Source: JBAOHV01 sp037045265
GTDB lineage: Bacteria; Actinomycetota; Acidimicrobiia; Acidimicrobiales; Microtrichaceae
Direction: 5' to 3'
Length of the DNA: 64,000 nt
Assembly (NCBI GenBank): GCA_037045265.1
Contig: JBAOHV010000019.1
Span: 186,001 to 250,000 of the forward strand
In this document: in pieces, positions 18,234-26,393 of the stretch
Layout: each line of letters starts with the position of its first letter
How positions within the stretch are numbered: position 1 is the first letter of the stretch
Notes under the pieces: generated by a model
Seen by the model: only the letters and a program-made list of their open reading frames with translations
What the model was told of the DNA's origin: nothing
Database searches by the model: none
Made by a program: the position numbers and the translations under genes

Positions 18234-18363
18234 CCACCCATCATACTCGGACAACTCGCTCTAGTTTCGCATTCTGACGAGTTTCCCACTCGGGGCAACT
18301 CCTCGTACTGCGAAACTGTGCGGTGCGGCAGCTAGGCTTTTCCGATCGTCGCCACGCCGTGCC

Positions 18364-18681
18364 TCACTTCGGTCGGAGGGTCTGCCCCAGCGACTTCGTG
18401 GCCCGATGCAACCGCGACTTGACCGTGCCCACCGGGACAACCGTCAGCTCGGCGATCTCGGCGAGACTGTGATCGCAGTAGAAGCGAAGAACTGCGGCTT
18501 TCACGCGAGTCGCGTTGGACTGCCGATGCAACGCCTGTCGATCCGTGTGTAGCCAGCCATCTATCGGATGGCCGATTGAGCCGCTGGCGGTGAAGAGCGG
18601 CCACATCGCTGGCGAGACTCTCCTTGACAAGCGAACGGTGATCACCGACTCTTCTCTGCACATACACATACACATACACAT
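18364..18681 (-). pseudogene. Sigma-70 region 4-like remnant
   Basis: The C-terminal 50 residues, KAAVLRFYCDHSLAEIAELT and VVPVGTVKSRLHRATKSLGQ, match region 4 of an ECF sigma factor. The part upstream is degraded and begins with MCMCMCMC, encoded by a hexanucleotide repeat. Region 2 is absent. It is best read as a broken sigma factor or a small sigma4-like DNA-binding fragment; nothing suggests it is functional. Confidence 0.45.
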
Positions 18682-18685
18682 ACAC
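18659..18685. repeat. (CACATA) hexanucleotide microsatellite, 4.5 copies
   Basis: Four and a half perfect copies of CACATA lie directly upstream of the zinc-ribbon gene (18705). Low-complexity A/C/T tracts are rare in this GC-rich DNA. The position, 20-46 bp before a start codon, would allow copy-number change to alter promoter spacing. Confidence 0.85.
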
Positions 18686-18704
18686 GGAAAGGGTTTGCAC
18701 GAGG

Positions 18705-18905
18705 ATGGCCGGAAAGATGTGCCCGGAGTGCGGCAAACAGACGTTCTTCGAGACCCCCACAGGCCGACAGTGCTCGCAGTGTCGGCACACGATGACCTTG
18801 CCCGCCAACGCAGGCAAGGGCGGTCAAGGCAGGCGGTGCTCTAACTGCCGCGAGAACAAGGTCTTCAACGGGAACTGCCGTGGCTGTGGTGCCAAGTACT
18901 CCTAG
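18705..18905 (+). CDS. Small zinc-ribbon protein
   Basis: A 66-residue protein with three CxxC-type pairs plus one CxxC at the end: MCPECGKQTFF, QCSQCRHTM, RCSNCRENKVFNGNCRGCG. Two four-Cys zinc sites fit this. Small double zinc ribbons of this kind often accompany plasmid and island genes in actinobacteria and may bind nucleic acid. GAGG stands directly before the ATG. Role unknown. Confidence 0.7.
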   Translation: MAGKMCPECGKQTFFETPTGRQCSQCRHTMTLPANAGKGGQGRRCSNCRENKVFNGNCRGCGAKYS

Positions 18906-18978
18906 GCCTTGCTGACCGCCCGCAGCTCAACTCGCCCGCCACCCAGCTTTATCCTGATGTGGGACGTAGGGTTGTTGC

Positions 18979-19296
18979 ATGTCGAGATCTCGTGGTCGTC
19001 CACCGAAGGCCGATGCGTCATCGATCGACCCTCTGATCAGAGCTGCTGCCGCGGATCTTCTCGATTCGTTGGCACCGACTCGTCGTGCTGCGCGTGTCGC
19101 ACCGGCGGGCCCGTTGCGCCGGGCGGTGCTGGCGGTCCGCCTGGCAGAGGCGCTCGAGGTTCTCGCAGCCCAAGCGGTCGATGATGCCCGTACCCGGGAC
19201 GGTCAGACGTGGGCAGAGGTCGGCGACGCCTTCGGCGTGCGCCCACAGACCGCTCAGGCACGGTTCCGGCTCTCGCCGTCAGAGCTCGGCACCTGA
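18979..19296 (+). CDS. Small helix-turn-helix protein
   Basis: A 105-residue basic protein. The C-terminal RDGQTWAEVGDAFGVRPQTA, followed by QARFR, is a typical HTH in which ALxVRPQTAQ forms the recognition helix; the N-terminal 60 residues are Ala/Arg/Leu-rich and helical. Its last 18 bp overlap the end of the convergent relaxase gene. It could be an accessory DNA-binding protein of the mobilization module. That link is inference from position. Confidence 0.6.
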   Translation: MSRSRGRPPKADASSIDPLIRAAAADLLDSLAPTRRAARVAPAGPLRRAVLAVRLAEALEVLAAQAVDDARTRDGQTWAEVGDAFGVRPQTAQARFRLSPSELGT

Positions 19297-22200
19297 TTCG
19301 AGCGCTGCGCCGATGCGAGCTTCGGTGAGCTTGGCCGCCGCATATTCCCAGCTCACACGCTCGCCGAGGTCAGCGGGCCGTTCGCCGAGCATGGCAGCAG
19401 CCCCTCCGACACTGGTCTGATCGTCGTGGTCGATGCCGTAGCGGTGCCGGTGGACGGCGACCGCTGAGGCGGCTGCGCTCCAGGCGTGTCGCTCGCGCTG
19501 CAGCGATGGTTCGGGGCCGAGCGCAGCGACGATCCTGGCAGGAAGGTGCGCGGTGGGATGTTGGCGGATGCGAGCTTCAACGGCTCGTTCAGCACTGTGC
19601 ATGACGTCGCGCTCCTCGACGAGGTCTGCGTGTTCCTCGAGCCATTGGTCCCGACGGTCCTGCTGGGATGTTGCGCTGACTATGCGTCGGTCGAGGTGAT
19701 CAATGCGGCGCTGCAGCCCGCCCGAAGCCGAGCCGGGCTCACCTACTTCGAGGAGTCGTTGGCGAGCGAGGAGTGCGTCGCGTGCGGCCACGGCCTCCTC
19801 GGCGACGTGTGCCGTGTCACCCGGGAGCTGTCGGAGTTGTCGATCGAGTTCATCGGATCGAGCGTGGAGCTCGGCGAGCGTGAGGGTCGCGGCGAGGTCC
19901 GCTATGCGGTCGAGATTCGGGCTCGACTCCGCTGCCATGGTGTTGGCACGGCGCCGCCCGAACGCCGTGGTGATGTCGTCGAGGGCGTGCCGTTCGGTCG
20001 CCCGGGTGTGATGGGTGTCCTGGTCGACCTCGACGGTCCCATCGACGACGTACAGGCGAGCGCCTTGGCGACCACGAGTGACGGCGACGTAGCCCTCCTC
20101 GAACCCCGAGGCGTCGGTCGGGTGGTAGCGGGCGACGTCGTGGGTGTGTCCCTGCACCCCGTAGGTCGTGCGTGCGTATCCGTGCTCGAGACGGCCAGCG
20201 TTGAGGTAGCGGGCGGGGATCCTGATGGTGCCTTCGGTGTCGAAGCGGACGGTGAGTTCACCGGCATCAGGGTGGAGTCTCTCGATAGTGCCGACAGAGC
20301 CGTTCTTGACGAAGTCCTTCGACCCGGCAGCGTGGAGGTTGCGGGCGTTGCGTCGAGCGACGACCTCGTCGCCGACCATGAACTCGCGCCCACTGACCCG
20401 CATCGCGTCACCTGCCAGCTCACCTGCCGCCTTCAGGAGGACTCGTGCACGTTCGTTCAACGCCCGGCGTGTCGAGTTCGGCCCCGCGATCATCGGGTCG
20501 ACCGACCCCGCAGAGCGTGCGGCGTACCAGTCAGCGGCCATCGCATCGAAGGACTCCCCCGCTGTCGCACTCCGCACGATCCGATCGGCGTCATCGAGTC
20601 GCTGCAGAGCGTCGGTGATCATCCCGTTGCGGTAGTCGTCAATGGCGAGTCGGTCGACGTGATCGCCCTGTCGGCGGTTCTCGACCAACCGCACCAGATC
20701 ATCGCCCTGGTCGGCGCAGAGCCGGGCGAACACGCCGCCCGCGTCGACGGAGCCGTGCTGATCCGGGTCACCGACCAGAACGATCCGCCCATCGGCTCGT
20801 TCGACATGTGCTGCCAGGCGCGACAGGTCGCGGGTGCCGATCATCGATGCCTCATCCACGACAACCACGGAGCCGGCTGCCAAGCCGTCGAAGCGGTCGA
20901 GGTCCCACAGGAGCTTCGCGACCGTCGTCGCTGGGGTCACTGATCGGGCGAACCCTGCTTGGGTTTCGAGCTCCGCTGCGGCTGCCGCGGACACGGCGCA
21001 ACCCAGGATCGGAACGCTGCCAGCCACGTAGGCGGCGACCACCGCCTCAGTCGCATACGTCTTGCCCGCCCCGGGTCGCCCCTCGACCGGCAGCACGAAC
21101 TGGTCCGAGGCGCAGACCCGCTCGACCATCACCGCTTGCTCGTCGGACAACTCCGGTCGAGACGCGACAACCGCTTCGACCGAGTTGACAGGGAGACGGT
21201 GTTCACCGGTCAACAACGTCTGAGACGCCCGGTCCAGCAGGGATTTCTCGATTCGGGCGAATTCGACAGTCGTCCAGCGGTTCTGGTTCGAACGGCGCTG
21301 TTGACCCCTCACCGAGGCTCCCGGGAGCACTGCAATGACTTGACCGCTGGCCAGGAACCGATCAGCCAGTTCACCGATCTGCCCTGCGGTGGCTTTGGCG
21401 TCGGTGAGCGCAGCGATCGACTCGATCACGTCCGAGCGACGGAACGTCGACGACCGCTCACACATGCCGTGCGCCCCGGCCAGCACAGTGAACAATGCCT
21501 CGGCGTCGGCGTCCGTCAGATCGACCGCTGCGGCGACTCCAACACATGCCTGAGCCTGTTTGGGCGTGAAGCCGACCTCGGCGGCCTCGCGCACCCAGTT
21601 CGCCGTCAGCGTGTCCGCATCGACGCTGTAGTCCTTCGACCGGCGCGTCTCGAGCGTCGCCACCTGCGCCGAGCGGGCCGAGCTGCGGCCGGTGGCGGCG
21701 AGTTCCTCCTCGATCTCGTTGCGGCGCTTCGAGAACAGTTCGATCACCTTGTCGGGCACGCCCGCGACCTCGGCGTAGCCGTTGACCGTTGGGGTGAACG
21801 CGATGCCGAGGCGTCGACTCAGCTCGTAACGCAGGTGGGCCTGGTACAGACAGCCGGCAGCCTTCGCATGATCGAACAGGGCAGATGACTCGACCGCCCG
21901 CCAGACACCCTTCTCGTCGTCGGTGTCGAACCGGGTCATATTCGCGGTCACCACATGGGTATGCAGCAGCGGATCACCGGCACGAGAGGTGCGGTGATCG
22001 AACGCCGCAGCGATCATCCCGTGGGTCTCGACTCGACGGCCTGACTGCGGTGACCGTGCTCGCACCGCGTGATGCTCGTAGTAGGCGACCACTTGATCGA
22101 CCGCCGCCGTGTGGGCGTCCCTGACCGTCCCCGCGATCTGGGAACCCCCGAGCGCCCACAAGACGCTCACCGACTTCGGGGGCCGCAGCGTCAGGTCATA

Positions 22201-22728
22201 GCCCGGGCGGAACTTCTTCTCCGTCCGCGACGCAGCGAATCGCTGCAACTCCTCACCGCTGATCGTCCACGGAGTCGAGCCCCAGCCGTTGCCACCCCGC
22301 GACCCCAGCCCGCCGAGCAGATAGTGCTTCGGCGCCGCCACGTCCACGCCAGGCGCAGCCCCGGCGAGTTGCTCGCTGTACCGATCACCCTCCTGCAAGA
22401 GCCGGCGTACGTACTGCCCGGACACGCCGAGCGCCGAGGCTGCCTGCAGCACGTCGAAGGACCGGTCAGAGCGGATCTCGCCCGTCTTCGGCGAGGCCGA
22501 TGCCTTCCTATGCACGAGCTGTTCACCCGTGAACGGGTCCAGTCCCGCCAACACGGCCCGGAAGTCATCCGGCGACACCTCGCCGCGAAGTCCGACCTCC
22601 TCAGCGAGCGAGCCGACCCACCGCCCCGCTGTCTCACCACGCCCGGTGTAGTAGTCCTCCGCCGAGGTCGCGACCTCGCCGATGTAGTACTCCCCCGCCC
22701 CTGGGGCGAGTAGACCGATGTTCAACAT
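19279..22728 (-). CDS. MobF (TrwC/TraI-type) relaxase-helicase with inserted HTH
   Basis: 1149 residues. The N-terminal relaxase has tyrosine pairs in GEYYIG and AEDYYTG (residues 14-15 and 26-27), close to the two catalytic Tyr of TrwC. The metal-binding His triad is in FDHRTSRAGDPLLHTHVV (H245, H256, H258), with TrwC spacing. The SF1 helicase follows with EGRPGAGKTYATEAV (Walker A) and VVVVDEASMIGTRDL (Walker B). Unlike the second relaxase of this window, it carries about 100 extra residues (about 73-174) holding DVLQAASALGVSGQYVRRLL and WTISGEELQRFAASR, an excisionase/MerR-like HTH. The ATG at 22726-22728 has GAGGTG upstream. No coupling protein or T4SS is present, so transfer needs a helper. 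Confidence 0.92.
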   Translation of the reverse strand: MLNIGLLAPGAGEYYIGEVATSAEDYYTGRGETAGRWVGSLAEEVGLRGEVSPDDFRAVLAGLDPFTGEQLVHRKASASPKTGEIRSDRSFDVLQAASALGVSGQYVRRLLQEGDRYSEQLAGAAPGVDVAAPKHYLLGGLGSRGGNGWGSTPWTISGEELQRFAASRTEKKFRPGYDLTLRPPKSVSVLWALGGSQIAGTVRDAHTAAVDQVVAYYEHHAVRARSPQSGRRVETHGMIAAAFDHRTSRAGDPLLHTHVVTANMTRFDTDDEKGVWRAVESSALFDHAKAAGCLYQAHLRYELSRRLGIAFTPTVNGYAEVAGVPDKVIELFSKRRNEIEEELAATGRSSARSAQVATLETRRSKDYSVDADTLTANWVREAAEVGFTPKQAQACVGVAAAVDLTDADAEALFTVLAGAHGMCERSSTFRRSDVIESIAALTDAKATAGQIGELADRFLASGQVIAVLPGASVRGQQRRSNQNRWTTVEFARIEKSLLDRASQTLLTGEHRLPVNSVEAVVASRPELSDEQAVMVERVCASDQFVLPVEGRPGAGKTYATEAVVAAYVAGSVPILGCAVSAAAAAELETQAGFARSVTPATTVAKLLWDLDRFDGLAAGSVVVVDEASMIGTRDLSRLAAHVERADGRIVLVGDPDQHGSVDAGGVFARLCADQGDDLVRLVENRRQGDHVDRLAIDDYRNGMITDALQRLDDADRIVRSATAGESFDAMAADWYAARSAGSVDPMIAGPNSTRRALNERARVLLKAAGELAGDAMRVSGREFMVGDEVVARRNARNLHAAGSKDFVKNGSVGTIERLHPDAGELTVRFDTEGTIRIPARYLNAGRLEHGYARTTYGVQGHTHDVARYHPTDASGFEEGYVAVTRGRQGARLYVVDGTVEVDQDTHHTRATERHALDDITTAFGRRRANTMAAESSPNLDRIADLAATLTLAELHARSDELDRQLRQLPGDTAHVAEEAVAARDALLARQRLLEVGEPGSASGGLQRRIDHLDRRIVSATSQQDRRDQWLEEHADLVEERDVMHSAERAVEARIRQHPTAHLPARIVAALGPEPSLQRERHAWSAAASAVAVHRHRYGIDHDDQTSVGGAAAMLGERPADLGERVSWEYAAAKLTEARIGAALESGAEL

Positions 22729-22905
22729 GCAGCACCTCACACGCTCGGGATCAACCTCCTAAGCGCGGGCCAAGGTCTCAGGTGTTGCGGGCAGCGCTGC
22801 ACGCCTACACGGCGGCCGGCGAAACCTCCGGTGGCGGGCGGATGAGATCCGGCCGTCCGTTGAAGCCACGGCCACCCACTCGGGAACGGGGTCAAGTCCG
22901 CTCGG

Positions 22906-24528
22906 CTAGAGAGCGAGGTCGAGGTTGGGCCAGCCAGCCAGATCTCGGCGAAGCTGGCGGTCGTGGGTCACAAGTGCGATCGCCGCCTTGGTATTGCCGA
23001 AAGCGTCGGTGAGTTCTTCGACCAGGGTGATCGAGATGTGATTGGTGGGCTCATCGAGCAGCAGAACATGCGGTCGTCCAGCGAGCGCGAGCGCGATGTC
23101 GAGCCGCCGTTGCTGTCCCATCGAGAGTTCCGCCACAGGTTTGGACAACTCGGCTGCGGACAGCAGTCCGAGCGAGCGAAGCGACACCGTCGAAGCGCCC
23201 GGGTCCTGAGCTCGAATGTCTTGCAGCCTTGACTCGTAGACCGTGTGGGTGCTGCGCTCATCCCGGGACGGTGACTCTTGCGCGACCAGACCGATTCGCG
23301 CCTGTGGGGCGAGAGTGGCGATCCCGCTATCGGGCTGCAGGTGACCAGCGAGAACCGCGAGCAGTGTTGATTTGCCGACTCCGTTCGGCCCGGTGACCAG
23401 AAGCCGGGACTTGGAGGACAGCGCCACCGAGACAGGAACGATGAGCCGGTGAAAAACCGTCACCTCGTCGACGCGAACCAGCGTTGTTCCCCCGAGTGCA
23501 GGCAACTCGGGCATCCGAAACCGGAGCGGCGCCTCAGGCTTGTTGACTGCGTGGGCCGTCAGGTCATCAAGGCGACGGTTGACCGAGCGCACGAGCGACG
23601 GCGCTCGGGTTGCCCGCTGATGCTTGCCGGTGCCCTTCGGCGGACGCCACCCTGACTGGAGGCGGTTCTGTGCTGTCGAGAGGTCGTTCACGAGCCGTCG
23701 TTGCTCGCTCTGGTGCTGGTCGTACTCCTGGGTCCAGCGGGCCAATTCGCGCTCGCGCCCGGCGAGGAACCCGCCGTAGCCGTCCCCGTAAAGACGGGTC
23801 GTGCCGTCCTGGCTGGGGTCCAGGTCGAGCACCTTGGTTGCGATGTCGGCGAGAAGCACGCGGTCGTGACTGACCACGACGATGCCTCCCTCGCTGCCGC
23901 GGACGGTATCGGTGAGAAAGTCGAGGGCACGCTGGTCGAGATGGTTCGTGGGTTCGTCGAGAAGGAGGAAGTCATGGTTCGCTCCGAGCAGGCAGGCGAG
24001 ACGGACTCGGTAGCGCTCGCCAACAGACATCTCCGCCAGGCGTCGGCTCCTGTCGGTGATCGCTCCGAGGGCCTCGAGGGCGAGGTCGACGCGGCGCTCG
24101 GCGTCCCACGCTCCGAGCACCGTCGCAGAATCGAGGGCGTCGGCGTACCGGAGCTCTGCTCCTGGTTCGGCATCAGCGAGAGCGCGGCCAGCATCGTCAA
24201 GCGCCTGGAGCGCGGTGCGGGCGTCAACGAGCTCGATCCCGACCAGCTGATCGACGGTGCGACGGACATCGGCTGTGATCTCCTGTTCGGCGATGCCGCA
24301 GCTGCCGACTCGACGGACGGTGCCGACATCAGGAGCTAGTGCGCCGGAGAGCACCTGCAGCAGCGTCGATTTTCCGCGGCCATTCTCGCCAACGATCCCG
24401 AGTCGCATACCTGGTCTGACGCTGACCGACACGTCGTTGAGAACGGCTCGGCCGCCGCGCTCGACCGTGATGCCGGAGGCGGACAGTTGGGCGCGCGAGC
24501 GGGCCCGAAGTTCTGTTGTGTTGCTCAT
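22906..24528 (-). CDS. ABC-F ATPase, antibiotic-resistance type (ribosome protection)
   Basis: 540 residues, two ABC domains in one chain and no membrane segments. Walker A motifs are GENGRGKST and GPNGVGKST; signatures are EMSVGERYRVR and ELSMGQQRRLD; Walker B motifs are FLLLDEPTNHLD and VLLLDEPTNH. The interdomain linker contains GWRPPKGTGKHQRATRAPS, typical of actinobacterial resistance ABC-F proteins of the TlrC/OleB/LmrC group, which displace macrolides, lincosamides or similar drugs from the ribosome. Drug range is not predictable. A leader peptide and hairpins upstream suggest drug-induced control. It is cargo of a mobilizable element. Confidence 0.88.
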   Translation of the reverse strand: MSNTTELRARSRAQLSASGITVERGGRAVLNDVSVSVRPGMRLGIVGENGRGKSTLLQVLSGALAPDVGTVRRVGSCGIAEQEITADVRRTVDQLVGIELVDARTALQALDDAGRALADAEPGAELRYADALDSATVLGAWDAERRVDLALEALGAITDRSRRLAEMSVGERYRVRLACLLGANHDFLLLDEPTNHLDQRALDFLTDTVRGSEGGIVVVSHDRVLLADIATKVLDLDPSQDGTTRLYGDGYGGFLAGRERELARWTQEYDQHQSEQRRLVNDLSTAQNRLQSGWRPPKGTGKHQRATRAPSLVRSVNRRLDDLTAHAVNKPEAPLRFRMPELPALGGTTLVRVDEVTVFHRLIVPVSVALSSKSRLLVTGPNGVGKSTLLAVLAGHLQPDSGIATLAPQARIGLVAQESPSRDERSTHTVYESRLQDIRAQDPGASTVSLRSLGLLSAAELSKPVAELSMGQQRRLDIALALAGRPHVLLLDEPTNHISITLVEELTDAFGNTKAAIALVTHDRQLRRDLAGWPNLDLAL

Positions 24529-24700
24529 CTCTTCGCTTCTCTAAATGCAGACGCCCACCTGCTCGGGGGCATCGCGCTGATCACGTACGAACGACCTGCC
24601 GTGCAGGCCGCGGGCTCAGTTCACGGCCCAGGGCCGTGCGAGTTCACCTAGTCGTGATCAGGAGAAGAGAAGCTGATACATGCACATTGATCATATCATC
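24529..24700 (-). promoter_or_regulatory. Leader/attenuator region of the ABC-F gene
   Basis: Going 5' to 3' on the minus strand: a TATGAT -10 box (about 24690-24695), a seven-codon leader ORF (24681-24658) almost at the expected transcript start, a hairpin CACGGCCC/GGGCCGTG (24638-24622), a second small stem CCTGC/GCAGG near 24600, then the ABC-F start. This layout fits ribosome-mediated attenuation. No experiment is implied; the exact alternate folds were not computed. Confidence 0.5.
24658..24681 (-). CDS. Putative leader peptide MYQLLFS
   Basis: Seven codons and a TGA stop. The start follows the TATGAT box by 8 bp, so the message would be leaderless or nearly so. Short hydrophobic leaders that stall drug-bound ribosomes precede many resistance genes, for example the MYLIFM leader of msrD. 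Similarity in length and in its MY opening is suggestive only. Confidence 0.45.
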   Translation of the reverse strand: MYQLLFS

Positions 24701-24976
24701 CGCCGATCAGCGGCCGCCGCCCTGATTGGCCGTGGGACGGCACGAGAAGACCGTCCCCGATGGTCGCCAACGTCGAACCTCGGGCACGATCGAAGCTCGT
24801 TCTTCGGAGGTACCACGGCGGAGCATCGTTCATGCTGGGACTATTCGCTCGCGGAGCGACGATCGGGCGGCCGATCATCGGACGAGCCTCCCAGCTTGTT
24901 GCGCCCGCGCAACAAGCCAGTCTGTGCCGACCCCTCACCACGGTTCCTGAGAGCCGACTCGACCGCACCCGAGCGC

Positions 24977-25585
24977 TCACGTTGACGCCGTGCACGAGGT
25001 CTCCACGGCGACGATCTGGGTGATCCATTCACGGAGCTGGGCGAACTCACGGAGCCGGTGCACGCGGTGCATGAACAGTCCGGCATCGACGGTGCGAGCG
25101 ACGACCGGGGTGTGGTCGATGACGGCGACGACGGCGCGCCCCGAGACGTGCTCGACGTCGCGAGCATCGAGCGCCCGCCCCGGCTCGCTGATCACGACCA
25201 GTCCGTCGAGATCGGCCTCTGCGTGGTCGCACAGCGTGCGGACGCCGAGATAGTCGGGCCCTCGTAGCACGCCGATCCGAAGACAGCCTGAGGCCTTCTG
25301 GGAGCCGATGGGAGCTTCGCCTTCGAACGGGATCTCGTCGAGGTAGGACTGCAGGGTTCCGGCGTCGACGACGTCGCCTCGCTCGTCGTCGGCTGCGAGC
25401 TCGAGGTTGTCGGCCAAGGGGATCGGGAGCCCGTCGGCAGCGAGGCCGACGTGGGCGCACATGGCCGGGCGGTCGTGTGCGCTGATGTGGGTGGGTCCTC
25501 GGGCGGCGAGGGTTGCGGCGGCGGCGAGGGCGACGGTGGTGGTGCCGTGTCCTCCCCGTACGCCGATGAACTCGATGGTGGTCAT
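24977..25585 (-). CDS. ParA/MinD-like P-loop protein with altered Walker A
   Basis: A 202-residue protein opening TTIEFIGVRGGHGTTTVALA, placed and shaped like the deviant Walker A of ParA/MinD, but the signature Lys is missing (GGHGTTT). Later parts, DLDGLVVISEPGRALDARDV and VAVIDHTPVVARTVDAGLF, resemble the Rossmann-like core. It may bind nucleotide weakly or act as a non-hydrolysing relative. The ATG at 25583-25585 has AAGGAG upstream. Directly upstream lies an array of ACCGGT-centred palindromes (25613-25697), as expected for a partition or operator site. Similar proteins without the Lys are common in actinobacterial mobile DNA. Confidence 0.6.
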   Translation of the reverse strand: MTTIEFIGVRGGHGTTTVALAAAATLAARGPTHISAHDRPAMCAHVGLAADGLPIPLADNLELAADDERGDVVDAGTLQSYLDEIPFEGEAPIGSQKASGCLRIGVLRGPDYLGVRTLCDHAEADLDGLVVISEPGRALDARDVEHVSGRAVVAVIDHTPVVARTVDAGLFMHRVHRLREFAQLREWITQIVAVETSCTAST

Positions 25586-25612
25586 GGTCTGCTCCTTGTC
25601 GTGGTGGAAGTT

Positions 25613-25697
25613 GGTGACCGGTGAACAGCCCGTCGGGGGCAGCGTTGACCGGTCAACGCTGAAGTGGTGACCGGTCACCGGGATCTCGGTGACCGGT
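25613..25697. repeat. Array of four ACCGGT-centred palindromes (iteron/centromere-like)
   Basis: Four units start at 25613, 25644, 25666 and 25688: GGTGACCGGTGAAC; AGCGTTGACCGGTCAACGCT (a perfect 20-bp palindrome, 25641-25660); GGTGACCGGTCACC (perfect, 14 bp); and a half copy GGTGACCGGT. The last three are spaced 22 bp, two helical turns. They lie directly in front of the ParA-like gene. The same motif recurs at 35257-35312 in the neighbouring element. Confidence 0.85.
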
Positions 25698-25743
25698 ACG
25701 TGCGGGCGGCGACGGGCTTCCCGAGCCGTCGTCGCCGACACGT

Positions 25744-26161
25744 TCATGACGCCCTCGTGGTGCGCTCGTGCTCGGCGAGCGAGTCGAGGAGCGACAGGGG
25801 CAGCCGTCGACGCAACCCGTCGGGCACCGAGGCGAGCTCGGTGCGGACTTCCAGGTGGTCGCCTGCGATGCGGGCGAGTCGGAAGTCGATGAGCCGGCCG
25901 AGGGTCCGGTTGACCTGGGTGTTGCGCCCGGTGCCGGTTCCGACGCCGAGCGATGCACCGAAGTCGACCAGGTCGACGTCGCACGCCGGCGGGGTCGTGG
26001 TCGAGCCAGTCGGCGATCCGGCGCACGGCGAGCACAGCTGACGGCCCGAGGATCGGGAGCCAGTAGGTCTCGACGTAGATGTGCCGTGCGTCGTAGCGGC
26101 AACCCTCGACCGGTGTCTCGACACTTCTCGACGGTGTCTCGACCAGACGACGCACCTGCAT
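25744..26161 (-). CDS. Conserved actinobacterial protein of unknown function, one frameshift
   Basis: The first part reads CRYDARHIYVETYWLPILGP and SAVLAVRRIADWLDHDPAG; the continuation in the next frame is VDLVDFGASLGVGTGTGRNT, then LGRLIDFRLARIAGDHLEVR and LPLSLLDSLAEHERTTRAS. The pattern of a YWLPxxGP opening followed by a winged-helix-like body recurs in small proteins of actinobacterial plasmids and islands, so it may be a DNA-binding partner of the ParA-like protein. The frame changes near 25985. Start at 26161 is uncertain, with no clear ribosome site. Confidence 0.5.
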
Positions 26162-26268
26162 CGTCGGGTGAGCAACGAACCAGTCGAGGCTTGGACCGTG
26201 AAGTCTCGTGTCGCGTCGTCATCGGATCGCTCCCGGGGTCACGAGGTCGATCATGACGACAGGGTGTG

Positions 26269-26301
26269 TCAGTTTGAAACTGATTGACGCTGAAGCGTCA
26301 A
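26269..26301. promoter_or_regulatory. Two adjoining palindromes between divergent genes
   Basis: TCAGTTT-G-AAACTGA (26269-26283) is followed without a gap by TTGACGCT-GA-AGCGTCAA (26284-26301). They lie between the leftward ParA-like unit (from 26161) and the rightward recombinase unit (from 26394), where one regulator could control both. The half-site AGCGTCAA resembles TCAACGCT of the palindrome at 25641. Confidence 0.55.
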
Positions 26302-26393
26302 TTGACGGACCGACTGGAGCGCTGCCCGCCCCCTTGGGGGCCAGCCTGTGAAATCTCCCGTAGTCCGACGCCTGGACACGCGCTTAGGAGGGC

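Noticed and set aside
21201..21214. GTTCACCGGTCAAC inside relaxase 1, similar to the ACCGGT arrays
   Set aside because: A single copy within coding sequence, explained by codons for LTGEH; not counted as a site.
24682..24976. Several short frames between the ABC-F leader and the ParA-like gene
   Set aside because: None has a ribosome site or natural composition; the stretch looks like promoter DNA and spacer.
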